From assembly GCA_000226015.1 (NCBI GenBank), contig JH153682.1, positions 6,334 through 52,161 on the forward strand: 45,828 nucleotides of DNA, given 5' to 3'. The notes beneath the pieces were generated by a model. It had not been told where the DNA came from. It saw nothing but the letters and a program-made list of their open reading frames with translations, and did no database searches. The stretch is from Mnemiopsis leidyi. Taxonomy: Eukaryota; Ctenophora; Tentaculata; Lobata; Bolinopsidae. The first letter of the stretch is position 1, and each line of letters starts with the position of its first letter. A program made the translations under genes and the position numbers. Positions 23,212-33,351 of the stretch are shown one piece after another.

Positions 23212-23356
23212 CTTGTAACCCGGCGAGGTTTGTGAATTCACCCGAATCTTGGGCCATAACGAGACTGCTGGCGCCGCGCACGCCAGCGCGTCGCTGCTTC
23301 TGATGGGGCGCGGCACGTTGCACCGCCGCCTGGGGCCCCAAAAAGACGCGAAACAT
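23212..23356 (-). CDS. Alternative first coding exon B of the K+ channel
   Basis: Forty-eight codons plus one base from ATG 23356 to the donor CAAG|GTAATG. The start is MFRVFLGPQAAVQRAAPHQK followed by QRR: a hydrophobic head, then Arg/Lys, as expected for an inactivation ball. A Gly/Ser linker and an acidic stretch ending EFTNLAGLQ follow. The exon ends in phase 1; the junction codon with 4218 is Gly. An in-frame TAG lies ten codons before the ATG, so the ORF is bounded. The sequence is locally GC- and CpG-rich (23250-23340), unlike the flanks, which fits a first exon. Two CCAAT boxes (23603, 23634) and a minus-strand TATATAAAG (about 23741-23750) are upstream. A second ATG at residue 34 (MAQDSG) could give a ball-less form. 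Joining is inferred. Confidence 0.65.
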
Positions 23357-24354
23357 TTGCCGACGACGACTTTCTTCCCTAACCTACAATTTAAGATGAA
23401 TAAGCCTAGAACAAACTATTCAGCTTCTGTTATGACTGTGTCATGCTAGAGTCGTAAAGAGCAATTAACGCTACCAATAACCAGAAACAACCGGCCGCTG
23501 GGGATTAGCAGTATGTTTGTTTTCTCAGATCGTCTGCCAGATGTGCTGCTATACCTAGCAAACACAGGTAGAGTGTAGGATGGTATCTTCTCCGGGCTCT
23601 CAGCCAATGGGAACTCCCGCTTCCCTTCGCTGGCCAATCAGAAGGCAGAGTTAAGCTGTGCTATATCAGGCTTTGAGGGAAGGAGCAGAAAATGGCATGC
23701 GGTAACGGAAAATAACGAACTGTAATTGTGTGCTTGCTGTCTTTATATAACAAGAGAGTGAGGTAGGAAGATACTCTACTCACATTTTGCTCTTCAAAAA
23801 CAGTTGAAAACACTTATGTGTGAGAAGCTTTTTCGTGACGAATTGGCCGTAGCCATAGAGTCATAGTGACAAAAATTGATCTGGATGTAATAATGCAATA
23901 TTTAGCTATTTGATAATGACAAACACATGATCAAGTGTCTATATAGCATGCCAAACTATCAGCCTAGAAACGGCCAAAACTTTAGATATGACCGTTTTTT
24001 CAGTATTTTTTTCTGGACGCAGCAATTTTCAAGTTCTTATCTACCGGCTTACCGGGCTTAACTTCAAGGAGATGAAGATCAAACACAAGACACAAAATGC
24101 AGTAGGAAGTGGAGGTTTAGGGGTGGTAAACCCGGCATAGACGAATTTAAGGAGGGGCCGGACAGTTTAAATATCTTGCCTGGCCCGCTACTTAAAGATA
24201 CGTTAAAGAAAACCGCAAATACTTTCAAGTTAACACCTGGTTGTTAGACCCGGCTGGACTGAGGAGGGAAAGTAGGCAAATTTTGGTTTTAGAGCGACAG
24301 TTTTACACCTATACGAGTAGAGGGGTGCGGAGTTTCGCATACTGAGAAAAAGGG
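23357..24354. other. Upstream flank of first exon B
   Basis: Contains two CCAAT boxes within 23600-23640 and a TATA-like TATATAAAG on the minus strand near 23745. A 63-codon minus frame at 23446-23637 lacks an ATG. No gene seen. Confidence 0.4.
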
Positions 24355-24921
24355 TCAGGTAGAGGGCTAGGTAGGGGGCTAGGTAGGGGGCGTAGGTAGG
24401 GGGCGTAGGTAGAGGGCGTAGGTAGGGGGCGTAGGTAGGGGGCGTAGGGTAGAGGGCGTAGGGTAGGGGGCGTAGGTAGGGGGCGTAGGTAGGAGGGCGT
24501 ANNNNNNNNNNNNNNNNNNNNNNNNNNNNNNNNNNNNNNNNNNNNNNNNNNNNNNNNNNNNNNNNNNNNNNNNNNNNNNNNNNNNNNNNNNNNNNNNNNN
24601 NNNNNNNNNNNNNNNNNNNNNNNNNNNNNNNNNNNNNNNNNNNNNNNNNNNNNNNNNNNNNNNNNNNNNNNNNNNNNNNNNNNNNNNNNNNNNNNNNNNN
24701 NNNNNNNNNNNNNNNNNNNNNNNNNNGGTAGAGGGCCAGGTAGAAGGCCAGGTAGAGGGCTAGGTAGAGGGCCAGGTAGAGGGCTAGGTAGAGGGCCAGG
24801 TAGAGGGCCAGGTAGAGGGCCAGGTAGAGGGCCAGGTAGGAGCTAGGTAGAGGGCCTGTTAGAGGGCTAAGTAGAGGGCTAGGTATAGGGCCAGGTAGAC
24901 TGCAAGCATACAGTTACGATG
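24355..24921. repeat. ~14-bp G-rich minisatellite interrupted by an assembly gap
   Basis: Units GGGCGTAGGTAGG (left) and GGGC(C/T)AGGTAGA (right) flank 225 N (24502-24726). The two sides carry different unit variants, so the real array is probably longer than the gap. Confidence 0.9.
24502..24726. other. Assembly gap (N)
   Basis: A run of 225 N inside the minisatellite; the true length is unknown. Confidence 1.
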
Positions 24922-27052
24922 AAAGCAAAGCAGAGATCATATTAGGAGAAGCCTTGATCATGTTTCTAAGACGAAGACCAACCGCCTGATCCATACAGGA
25001 ACTAATAACTGCAGATACGCCAAAATATTTGTGTGCAAGAGGCTAAAAAATTGCAAATCTAAACTTATAAGTGAACAAAAATTACTAGTGCAGACCAAGA
25101 AACTTGCGAGCAAACGATAATTACAAACCAAGAAACTTAAGAGCGAACGAAAATTGGGCAATAAAATTTTGACAGTTTATGGAAAGTTACGCCGAGTATC
25201 GTTTGACATTTAATTGCTGCTGATTTTCTGACATTTTGGTCAAATTAATGGTTTAAAAGTGGCACCCACGCACCTATGTAAAAATTACTGTATGCCCATA
25301 TCGGAAATATAATTAGCCTAATTTGATCATAAAGTTTTTCTACTCTTCAAATCTGAAATTTTATCGAAAAAAAGTGAAATTTAACTAAACAATTTGGTCG
25401 TGGCTATGCAAGAAAACATATCCGCAAACGATACGCCAATACAAAACAACTTTATCAGAACAACTCCAACCAACGCCTGCAACTGAACCATACAATTAAC
25501 TTGAACGGCCAGCAAATTACCAAATTATCTGAACCTCAGAACCATCAAAATTAACAACTGCCTGCCACTGTGTGCACTTCAGAGCCATTACCGCTAAGCA
25601 CTGCGATGGGAGTACTTCAGGGCGATTAGAAGACACCACAACAGCACATGGTATAGCTACTCATATCTCGGAAAGAGAATCGCAGTAGAGGTGGAGGGAG
25701 TGTCTGCTTCTAATGTGTCATGGAGTCGGAAATTAGTGCGCAATAGCGTGTCGGTAGCTCTCCGCTACCCGGGAAACAACACTACGCTACCCGGGAAACG
25801 ACACTCCGCTACCCGGGAAACGACTGGTAAAACCACGCGTTTGGGTTGTCGTCTGAAATAAGTATTAGTAACAGACCGTCATCTCACTTATGAGCTGGAT
25901 TAATGTTCGTGTATGGTCGGGGTAGTGCGGCGGTCCTCATTAAGCCGTAAAACTGAAACTTTCTTAGCTGCTTCATCAATCAGCAATTCCGGTTTAGAAT
26001 TTAGGTTGTACTTTCGAGAAACTTTCTTAGCTGCTTCATCAATCGTCAATTCCGGTTTAGAATTTATGTTGTACATTCGGCAAAATGAATTCGTCAAACC
26101 TCGAGTTTAACTAACGTAAGCTGTTGCAAGTTACAGCTGTGAAGCCCTCGGTTTGTCAGTATGACAGTATGTATTTCTGTGATCTGCTTGTTATCCCTCA
26201 TAGTGTCTATCGCGAAGAGTTGCGACAGCTAGAAAATTGATGATAATGACATTGTTTTGACATCAAATACTCCGATTTAGCTTCGATGATGGGCTTCACT
26301 AAAACATGCTTAGTTGCATCTATTGCATTCTAGACTTAGAATTCTGTAGTGTTGCTTATACAGGGAGAAGATGTGAGGAAAGGAGGAGGAGAGGACAAGA
26401 AAGGAAGGGCTGCAGGAGGGAGGGCAGATGAGGAAAGGGGGAGAGGACAAGAAAGGAAGGGCGGTAGGAGGGAGGGAGGAGAAGGTAAGGAGGAGGAGAG
26501 GACAAAGGAAGGAAGGGCGGTCATGGGAAGGAGTCCTTCCTAGTTTAGCAAATGTTAGAATAAATTTGCGTGGCTGGTAGTGCTCTCAGACCTGTACTAT
26601 CATAATGGAAACTGCAATGATTCATAAAACTTATTGGTATCATTTTGAAATCAAATATATTGCGAACATTTTGTATATTCCTTCAGTTTTTAGAAAACAG
26701 TCAATTTCAAGATAAGCACTTTAAGCTGAATTCTACAATCGATTAATAGGGTTAAGGAAGTCTTTATGCTACTTAGGGGTGTTTAAAAGATAAATGTTTG
26801 GAAACAATTAGGGGAGTATCTTACTGCTCATCATATGTCGCACCATTTCAGCAGTTCAACGTCAGGGATTTTATTTCATTTTTCATAGTCTCAATTTGAT
26901 TTTTCCAACCATTAACGATAATTACAGGATGAAAAATCGAAGGGCACATTATATTTAATTGTTTGCAATGAGTCGTAATCCCAATCGAACCTCCTTTTCA
27001 CTACCTTCTATTTCGTTACAGTAGTCCCTTGTAGTTACTAAGTACTTAAGTA
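24922..27052. other. Intronic sequence with several short tandem repeats
   Basis: A CGCTACCCGGGAAAC repeat (3 copies) at 25757-25826; a 63-bp direct duplication at 25955-26080 (GAAACTTTCTTAGCTGCTTC); a GA-rich simple-sequence tract at 26365-26530. The frames over these are by-products. No gene seen. Confidence 0.6.
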
Positions 27053-27152
27053 CAGTAAAACCTCTATTTACCGGTCTTCGCGAGGAAATGGAGAAGGCCT
27101 GGTAAATCGAGGGACACGGTAAATAGAGGCACGGTAAATCGAGGTTTTACTG
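27053..27152. mobile_element. 100-bp MITE with ~21-bp terminal inverted repeats and TA target site (Tc1/mariner/pogo type)
   Basis: The left end CAGTAAAACCTCTATTTACC and the right end, read in reverse complement, CAGTAAAACCTCGATTTACC differ at one base. TA flanks both ends (27051-27052, 27153-27154), the target-site duplication of Tc1/mariner/pogo elements. Internally, GGTAAAT(C/A)GAGG is repeated in tandem before the right end. There is no coding capacity, so it is non-autonomous. Confidence 0.85.
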
Positions 27153-27944
27153 TATTTTCATTATATCTGAACCAGTCACAGCAGACGCAAGTAGCTAAGT
27201 AGGATTCGAGATACTTGATAGTTGATACTATCACTGATAAAACTGTGTGTATGGTAGAAGTCGGAACGTTTACCAAGACATAGTTCGATAGTTATAGCTG
27301 TATGTCATAGCGTGAGGTCGCCGGGATATAGGCAGAGTTACTGATAACAATTATACAGAGTTAGGGAAAGTGTAACTGTGTTTAGTGTCTAAAGTCTACG
27401 GACAAAATACTGATATCTCTCCCCCCTCTCTCTCTCAGCCCAGAGTATAGATGGTGCTGATATGAATCATGGCATCATTGTAGGAACTATACCGACATCA
27501 TAGGTTTACCTTCCAGGAATATCGTGAAAACCAACCAATAATTTATAAATTTCTGTTTTTAATACTTACCGTGTAAACCACCCAAGATAATGATTTATGA
27601 ATTTCTGTTTTTATTATGAAGTTTAAAAATCCATGGTGCCTGCTGTATACAAAACACTTAATCTTTATTTAAAAAATCTTATCACTTGGTTTTTATTTTC
27701 ACCATATACTCTCAGTTCTTCAGTAAACAGAGTTAAAAATTAGAAAAATCGAGCGCTCGAAACGGTGTTAATGCAATAATGCGGCCAGGCACTCAATCCA
27801 TGAAAGTATAAAATCCGAGCTACAGTTGATTTCTCTATTCATTCCAGTTCGGATGTTCAATGTTTTGATTAAATTTCGATGTTCTGTGTACGCAGGTCCT
27901 GCAAACTGACCTGTCAGTTCGCCACGTCGGCATGTTGTCATGGC
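27153..27944. other. Intronic AT-rich sequence, no gene seen
   Basis: A strong minus-strand donor near 27567 (ACG|GTAAGT) has no ATG-bounded exon upstream. An AATTTCTGTTTTTA motif occurs twice (27547, 27599). Confidence 0.4.
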
Positions 27945-28058
27945 AACTGTTCTGCATGTTGTCATGGCAACTGTTCTGCATGTTGTCATGGCAACTGTTC
28001 TGCATGTTGTCATGGCAACTGTTCGGCATGTTGTCATGGCAACTGTTCGGCATGTTGA
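27945..28058. repeat. 24-bp minisatellite with X-box-like palindrome, 5 copies
   Basis: The unit is CATGTTGTCATGGCAACTGT + TCTG. GTTGTCATGGCAAC differs from the RFX X-box by one base. The array is in the intron about 200 bases downstream of first exon C. Confidence 0.9.
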
Positions 28059-28127
28059 TGGGCGGTCTGGTTAGCGAGTGCACATTCCTTTGAACGTGTT
28101 CAGCCGGACTTATATCTTATTCTATAC

Positions 28128-28242
28128 AGAGTACACTCGCACAATATATACGTCTCTACCAACAAACAAGCACACATAATCACGTACAAACTATATACAG
28201 GTCTCTACCAACAAACAAGCACACAAAATCACGTACAAACTG
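28128..28242. repeat. ~58-bp direct duplication next to first exon C donor
   Basis: GTCTCTACCAACAAACAAGC and ATCACGTACAAACT occur in both copies (28152-28195, 28201-28241). Confidence 0.8.
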
Positions 28243-28255
28243 CGGCTATACTCAC

Positions 28256-28463
28256 CGAGAGCTTCGTAAACTTCGTTGTGCATGGCGGGATCCTTGCCCC
28301 ACTGGTAGGGACTAGCCGGGCGAGGTGAGGAGGGTGATTTCCGGGGGAGCCGAGGAGAGGGTGATGTCTTGTGGGACAGATGGGGGGTGAGGCTCCCCCC
28401 GGATTCATCTCTGTTGCGTTTGTTTGCAACCACGTGGTACGGAATCCCATACGAGCCGTTCAT
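28256..28463 (-). CDS. Alternative first coding exon C of the K+ channel
   Basis: Sixty-nine codons plus one base from ATG 28463 to the consensus donor CTCG|GTGAGT. The start is MNGSYGIPYHVVANKRNRDE: a Gly/Tyr-containing hydrophobic head followed by basic residues. Tyr-His-Val just before the basic cluster is shared with exon A. A Ser/Pro/Arg-rich linker (residues 21-52) and an acidic end, HNEVYEAL, follow. The exon leaves phase 1; the junction codon is Gly. Sequence 28290-28440 is clearly GC-richer than its surroundings. A tiny ATG-ACA-TGA upstream frame overlaps the start and could lower translation. CACGTG sites lie in the exon (28432) and upstream (28743, 28803). Joining to 4218 is inferred. 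Confidence 0.7.
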
Positions 28464-29040
28464 GTCATAATGGGAGCTGGTGTGCTATTTCTAGCGAGGC
28501 TGCTAGAGCGGAGACAAGGGGTTTAGAATGAGGTAAAGTTTTTGGTTTTCTTGGATAAAATGATAATATTATATTGAATAGGTGTAAGGAAAGTAGTTTG
28601 TGGTACGTGGTTGTTCTAGGTTTTCTCATCGTATGGATACTTAAATAATTTACTTTCGCTTTTCTTTTTCCCTATTAATAAGCAAAACAAAACAAATTAA
28701 TAGTAAGCGATATTTTTGGGATTGGATCACAATTCACAAATCACGTGATAGCTTTGTTCGATAGTTATTGCACGTTCTACTTCTTCATTGGTCAATCGCT
28801 GTCACGTGGTACAAAAACTTTGTGATCCTTCCCCAATAATACCTTACATATGTAAGAACAAGGATTCGATTTGATAATGGCCCAGCAACAACACCTTAAT
28901 ACCTTGTGGTGAAAAAGAACATACGTGATACTTTATAAAATAGCAACAACGGCAGTAGTCGAACAAATGTTTTTGGAGTAGGTATGGGAGAGGTTGGTTA
29001 ATGATACATAAATAGGGAATAGGTATGTAGTCGATCTATG
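28464..29040. other. Upstream flank of first exon C
   Basis: Contains CACGTG at 28743 and 28803 and otherwise AT-rich sequence; a likely place for a promoter but no clear TATA box. Confidence 0.35.
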
Positions 29041-29215
29041 ACAATTCTAGACACTAAAATATAGGCTACCAAGCCACTTCAAGATGCTTAAATGTAGGCT
29101 GCCTAACACTATATAAGACACTAAAATATAGGCTACCAAGCCACTTCAAGATACTTAAATCTAGGCTACCTAACACTATATAAGACACTAAAATATAGGC
29201 TATTAGGCTACCAAT
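29041..29215. repeat. ~64-bp tandem repeat, about 2.5 copies
   Basis: The unit contains GACACTAAAATATAGGCTAC, CAAGCCACTTCAAGAT and CTAACACTATATAA. Confidence 0.85.
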
Positions 29216-31960
29216 ACTCTACATGACGCTAGAACAAAGGGTACTGCACAAGACTGCATTATCACTAAGTTTTTGAGTACGTGAGTACATGACTGCAAAC
29301 TTTGGCATAATATATAAGTTGCGGATAACCGTGCAAGTTTCTCTGTATACCCAACTTAAGCTAAAAATGTGATCCTTCTTTAATGGTTTAATTTATTCCC
29401 ATTGTTTTTCACCAAAAGACAACTTTTTGCCATTGATTCGAGGAAAAATAATTGATCGAAATGTTTAAAGAGCAAAAATGTTCAATAGCGCATCGTACAT
29501 ACCAAACTGAAGCAATGACATACAAGCTGTCAAACGATACAGTCCACAGATAACATAAGATGAAAACCAGCCGCTAGATATAGAAAAGAAAGCATGTAAA
29601 ACTGAGCGGACAATAAAAATACAATTCATGTGTTGTACATACATATCTTTTAATATAGTTGACTCAAGAAAAGTGACATGCACTAATTTGATTTGCTACA
29701 TAGAAAAGATATTACTTTTGTGCAGGCCGGTTAGACGCTGTGTTGGTTTATTGTTAATATTCCAACATGTTTTCTTGGTTCTTACATGTTTTTTAGCATA
29801 TTTTATGTTTTTCTAACATATTTTATGTATGTCTTGCATATTTGTCAAATACATTTCCAACAATTTTTGACTAGTTTTCTAACATATTAAATATTCTATC
29901 ATGACTCATAGGTCCTACTAATTCTAGTTGCAAACTCCTTATTTTTAAATTTAGTTCCAAAATATTTTGGCACAATGTAACATTCCCTCACTTGTTTGAT
30001 TAAAAACGGTAATAGACGTTTTAAGGAATATTGCAAGGTCACATGCTGCTATCAAAAATTACAAAATCTAGAAATGCATCGAAAAATTGAGTGATTCATT
30101 CGCCTTCCAATTTAAGATTAGCCATTTTCTTAGGATTTTTCTCAATTTCTCAATAAGAGTTTTTTGACTGCATACTCAGCACAAAGCCAGACCGTTATTA
30201 TTCGTCGCGCTTCTATTGATGCAATACCAACAGTTCCCTTATAAGCTTCATAGGCTCCCTATGTAATATTTTCCTGATTCCAAACCTTCAGTGATAGGTT
30301 CAGCAGGATCCAACTCAGTCACAACTTCTGTCGAAGGCCACCCTGACCCAAAAGACCAAAAGATTAAAAAGAACACGTTTTTTCAAGGAAAGACAAGTAT
30401 GGAGAAAATACTCAAATACAGTTTCTCAAAAAAAAGACAAGCCGCTTTCAACTTTCAAGTTGACCATGACACCGGGTGACAACTGCGCGACAGTAACGGC
30501 ATGGAAGCTAAACCAGCGCGACATGGCTGGAATATCGGGGGAAGTTGATGACAGAAAGTTCAGAAAGACCCCGATATAAAAGTACTAACTCGCGACACGG
30601 CGAACGTGAAGCGAGGCTGCACTTGTTAAAATATACAGCTTCAGGTCAGAGCAAAACCTGGTTTGTATCAGTATGTGTGCGTGACGATACGCCGCCTGCC
30701 TAGACCTGGAGCCATTAAAGGTGCAAAAATTCCGACTAAACTTAGAAATGGTAGATGAAATCAATGAGGTATTCTTCAGTGGAATCCTTGGAAGTTTTAT
30801 TCATGTGAGATGCAAAGGGAAAAACTATGAATTTGCAAACAGTTTTTGGTTGTGTAAGCGGCTTTGCGTAAAGGTTATCAAATTAGGAGCATTATAGTGC
30901 TAAATGATGTCCAAGTTGAAGCGTCACAAAAGCTTTTATACCACGCCACTAAAAAGTTCTATAAGCGGCATTTAAAATCAATCATTTGAACAATCGCAAA
31001 GCGCTAAAAATACTACAATACGATATACCTTGGTAACCTTGCATTCCAAGGATCTGTCTGTGCTGTATGACACGACTGAGCGTTCGTAAAAAAAACTGCA
31101 CTACTACAATTTGACAATTTGCAACTGCAAATGTAACAATATGTGATAGTTGCAAGGGCTGTCTCCTTTGACTGCACCTAACTTGGACCGAAGACAAATC
31201 TTTAAAAATCAGCATCAAACCACGAATTTTATTAACAGTATATCTAGACACCTGGTAACAAAAATTGACTTCAATCAGGCCAGACATCCTGTAGACAAGT
31301 CCTTGTAGAAGTTGTCTTTAAAACAATTGTAGGATTGTGTCCTACGTAACCAAGGCTATGTAGCTGAGTGAACGAGGAAGAAGGACTAGGCTGGGAAAAA
31401 TGGAAAGTATTAATTCCAACGGCTTCATTGTCTTTATATGCAGGAGTGGGTGGATGGTGCATTGTAAAATGACAAAGGACGAGAAAGATATGAAAAGAAC
31501 AGAGCGGAATATACTTTTCGACTTTTGTTATCTTTTGGAGGGCTCCTGTTCTAAGAGTTCTTGATATAAGAATGTGAGTATTAAGGACCAGCTGCCTGGA
31601 AAATAAAACTACTATGCGAAAATATGCCTTTTGAAGGCCACAAAAACAAAATATACGTGCTTGTGATTCACACATTGCCGCCAAATCAAAAGAACGTAGA
31701 AGCTTGAAAAACGTGAAGCACTGGGCAAGAATACAGTGATGGGAAAGTGAAAAGGAAGTGAAATAACACATGGAAGTCCAGTGTCAATCCATTGTGCAGT
31801 GACAGCATGTTATTAGAAAATAATGATAATCAAATTTGCAATCTCAGTACTCCTGGAAAACAAGAAGTGAAGTATGCAGGATATGAGATACGGGGTTAGG
31901 AACTAAATTGAAACCGCAGCATGTCAAGACGAAAGGTCAGGGAATTACCCACTAACTCAC
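29216..31960. other. Intronic AT-rich sequence, no gene recognised
   Basis: The longest frames are 31271-31771 (minus, 166 codons, Cys/Phe/His/Ser-rich, no domain) and 30291-30479 (plus, 62 codons, Lys/Phe-rich). Neither has good splice or promoter support, and both could be chance in AT-rich DNA. Confidence 0.35.
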
Positions 31961-31988
31961 TAATGTATGTCACGGCGACCAAACTCAT
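31961..31988 (-). CDS. Weak candidate first exon of the K+ channel
   Basis: ATG 31988 gives MSLVAVTYI in phase 1 to the donor ATTA|GTGAGT; the junction codon is Ser. There are no basic residues, so it is a poor ball candidate. Listed because phase and donor fit. Confidence 0.15.
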
Positions 31989-32458
31989 CTGGAATTTTCT
32001 AATCTCGACTATAGCTGTAGTCCTATGGGCTGTGGTTTTTAATAAGCTTGTCAATTCTGAGCAACTGCAAAACCTCAAATCTTACTGAAGTCTGGCCGAC
32101 AGACTGGTCAAACAAAAAGACAAAAGTATGAAAGAACCGGATGCTGAATAAGAGGACTGTAAAAATATTCAAGGAAATATGTGAAATTGTTGATGTACTC
32201 TCTTCAAGGTTGCATGAAAACCACACCCAATTTCAATATCCTACTATCCTAGTCATACCACTTTATCAAAGTCTTAGGAAAGTGTGGAAAATGCTTCATT
32301 CAATCATCCCAAGATTTACAAGATTTACATCACTGCTTACCTTCCTACTTTCCTATGTGGCTCTAAGTATTTAAATACTTAAGTACTATCTCTGCCAGAA
32401 AAATCTATCTCTGGCATGCTCAGTTCGTTTTAGCCGTAGGGGAGACTTCCGTTCTCAC

Positions 32459-32507
32459 GTCTACCCCATGTGTGGCCTGCCGATGTGATATCACGATATG
32501 TCATCAT
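32459..32507 (-). CDS. Weak candidate first exon of the K+ channel
   Basis: ATG 32507 gives MMTYRDITSAGHTWGR in phase 1 to the donor AGAC|GTGAGA; the junction codon is Arg. The peptide has little hydrophobic head and only two Arg. Could be chance. Confidence 0.2.
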
Positions 32508-33077
32508 CTCCACATTCCTTGTAGTACGTCACGTCACACGTATTTGTGTGTGTTTTTTGACTAAACAATCTGAATGTGGCCCAGAGTCTGACTAATGGCC
32601 TTGTCATATCTTATGATATTTTGAATAACTTAAGTCTATTACATGTAAGCATATACGTCGGAGGATTATCGATCACCAAAGTTATCGTCAATTTTTTTAC
32701 ACTTTCTGAAAACAAACTTCTTAACTTTTTGGTTTGAATGTCATGGTCGACGGTCGTTGGTGGCATTTTCCTCTTGCTTTGGTCCTATGGAAACACTACA
32801 CTACAGTAAAACAAGAACATACTACATTGGCAACAATACTGCATATGATCGTCAAGGAATTAAGGAAAGTCGATTGAAAGAGACGTCCATTGCTCAGCAG
32901 CAGGCTACGTATAGGTATTGACACTACAGCTCACTTCTATGTAGAGCACTACTTCCGGGTACGCTACAAAGAAGCCGCGATAAACGACCAAGAAGACGAT
33001 TCGAGTAGCCGAGTAGGTGAGAAGCGACTGTGGGATTTTTTCCGCCGATATTGTTGTATTTTATTCGATCTGCTTAC
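32508..33077. other. Intronic sequence, no gene seen
   Basis: Nothing beyond shadow frames; the donor end of first exon D is adjacent. Confidence 0.4.
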
Positions 33078-33351
33078 GTATATAATCGGAGCTCTGGAAA
33101 ATGTGTGATGTTGAGATATAGCGTCCAAGAACTTTTAGAACAGTAAGGAGTTTCAGCCGATTCAAATCGAGGTTCCCTGTATTCGTTGGACTTATAATTT
33201 TCTGATAGTGGCTGTAGGATGCTGGTGCTTGTTCTGCTCTTGCCTCAGTGTAACGCAGAGAGCAGCTGCTAATTGAGGAGGCAGGTAAACCAGACGAAGT
33301 AGTTGATAGGAAACTAGTGTCTGGTTTCTTGTTAAACCCAGCGCGGCTCAT
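33078..33351 (-). CDS. Alternative first coding exon D of the K+ channel (long form)
   Basis: Ninety-one codons plus one base from ATG 33351 to the donor ATAC|GTAAGC. It starts MSRAGFNKKPDTS, with Arg/Lys early and a Ser/Thr-rich segment (residues 13-33), and ends HIFQSSDYI. It leaves phase 1; the junction codon with 4218 is Arg. It is the longest of the candidate first exons and lies in sequence with balanced codon composition, but the ball-like character is weaker than in exons A-C. The donor context before GT is not ideal (ATAC). Alternatives are a chance ORF or the first exon of another gene. Confidence 0.45.

Noticed and set aside
26336-26543. Opposite-strand ORFs rich in Gly/Glu/Arg or Ser/Pro/Leu
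   Set aside because: GA-rich simple sequence.
31271-31771. 166-codon minus-strand ORF
   Set aside because: Longest frame after the channel, but Cys/Phe/His/Ser-rich with no domain, splice or promoter support; expected occasionally by chance in AT-rich DNA.
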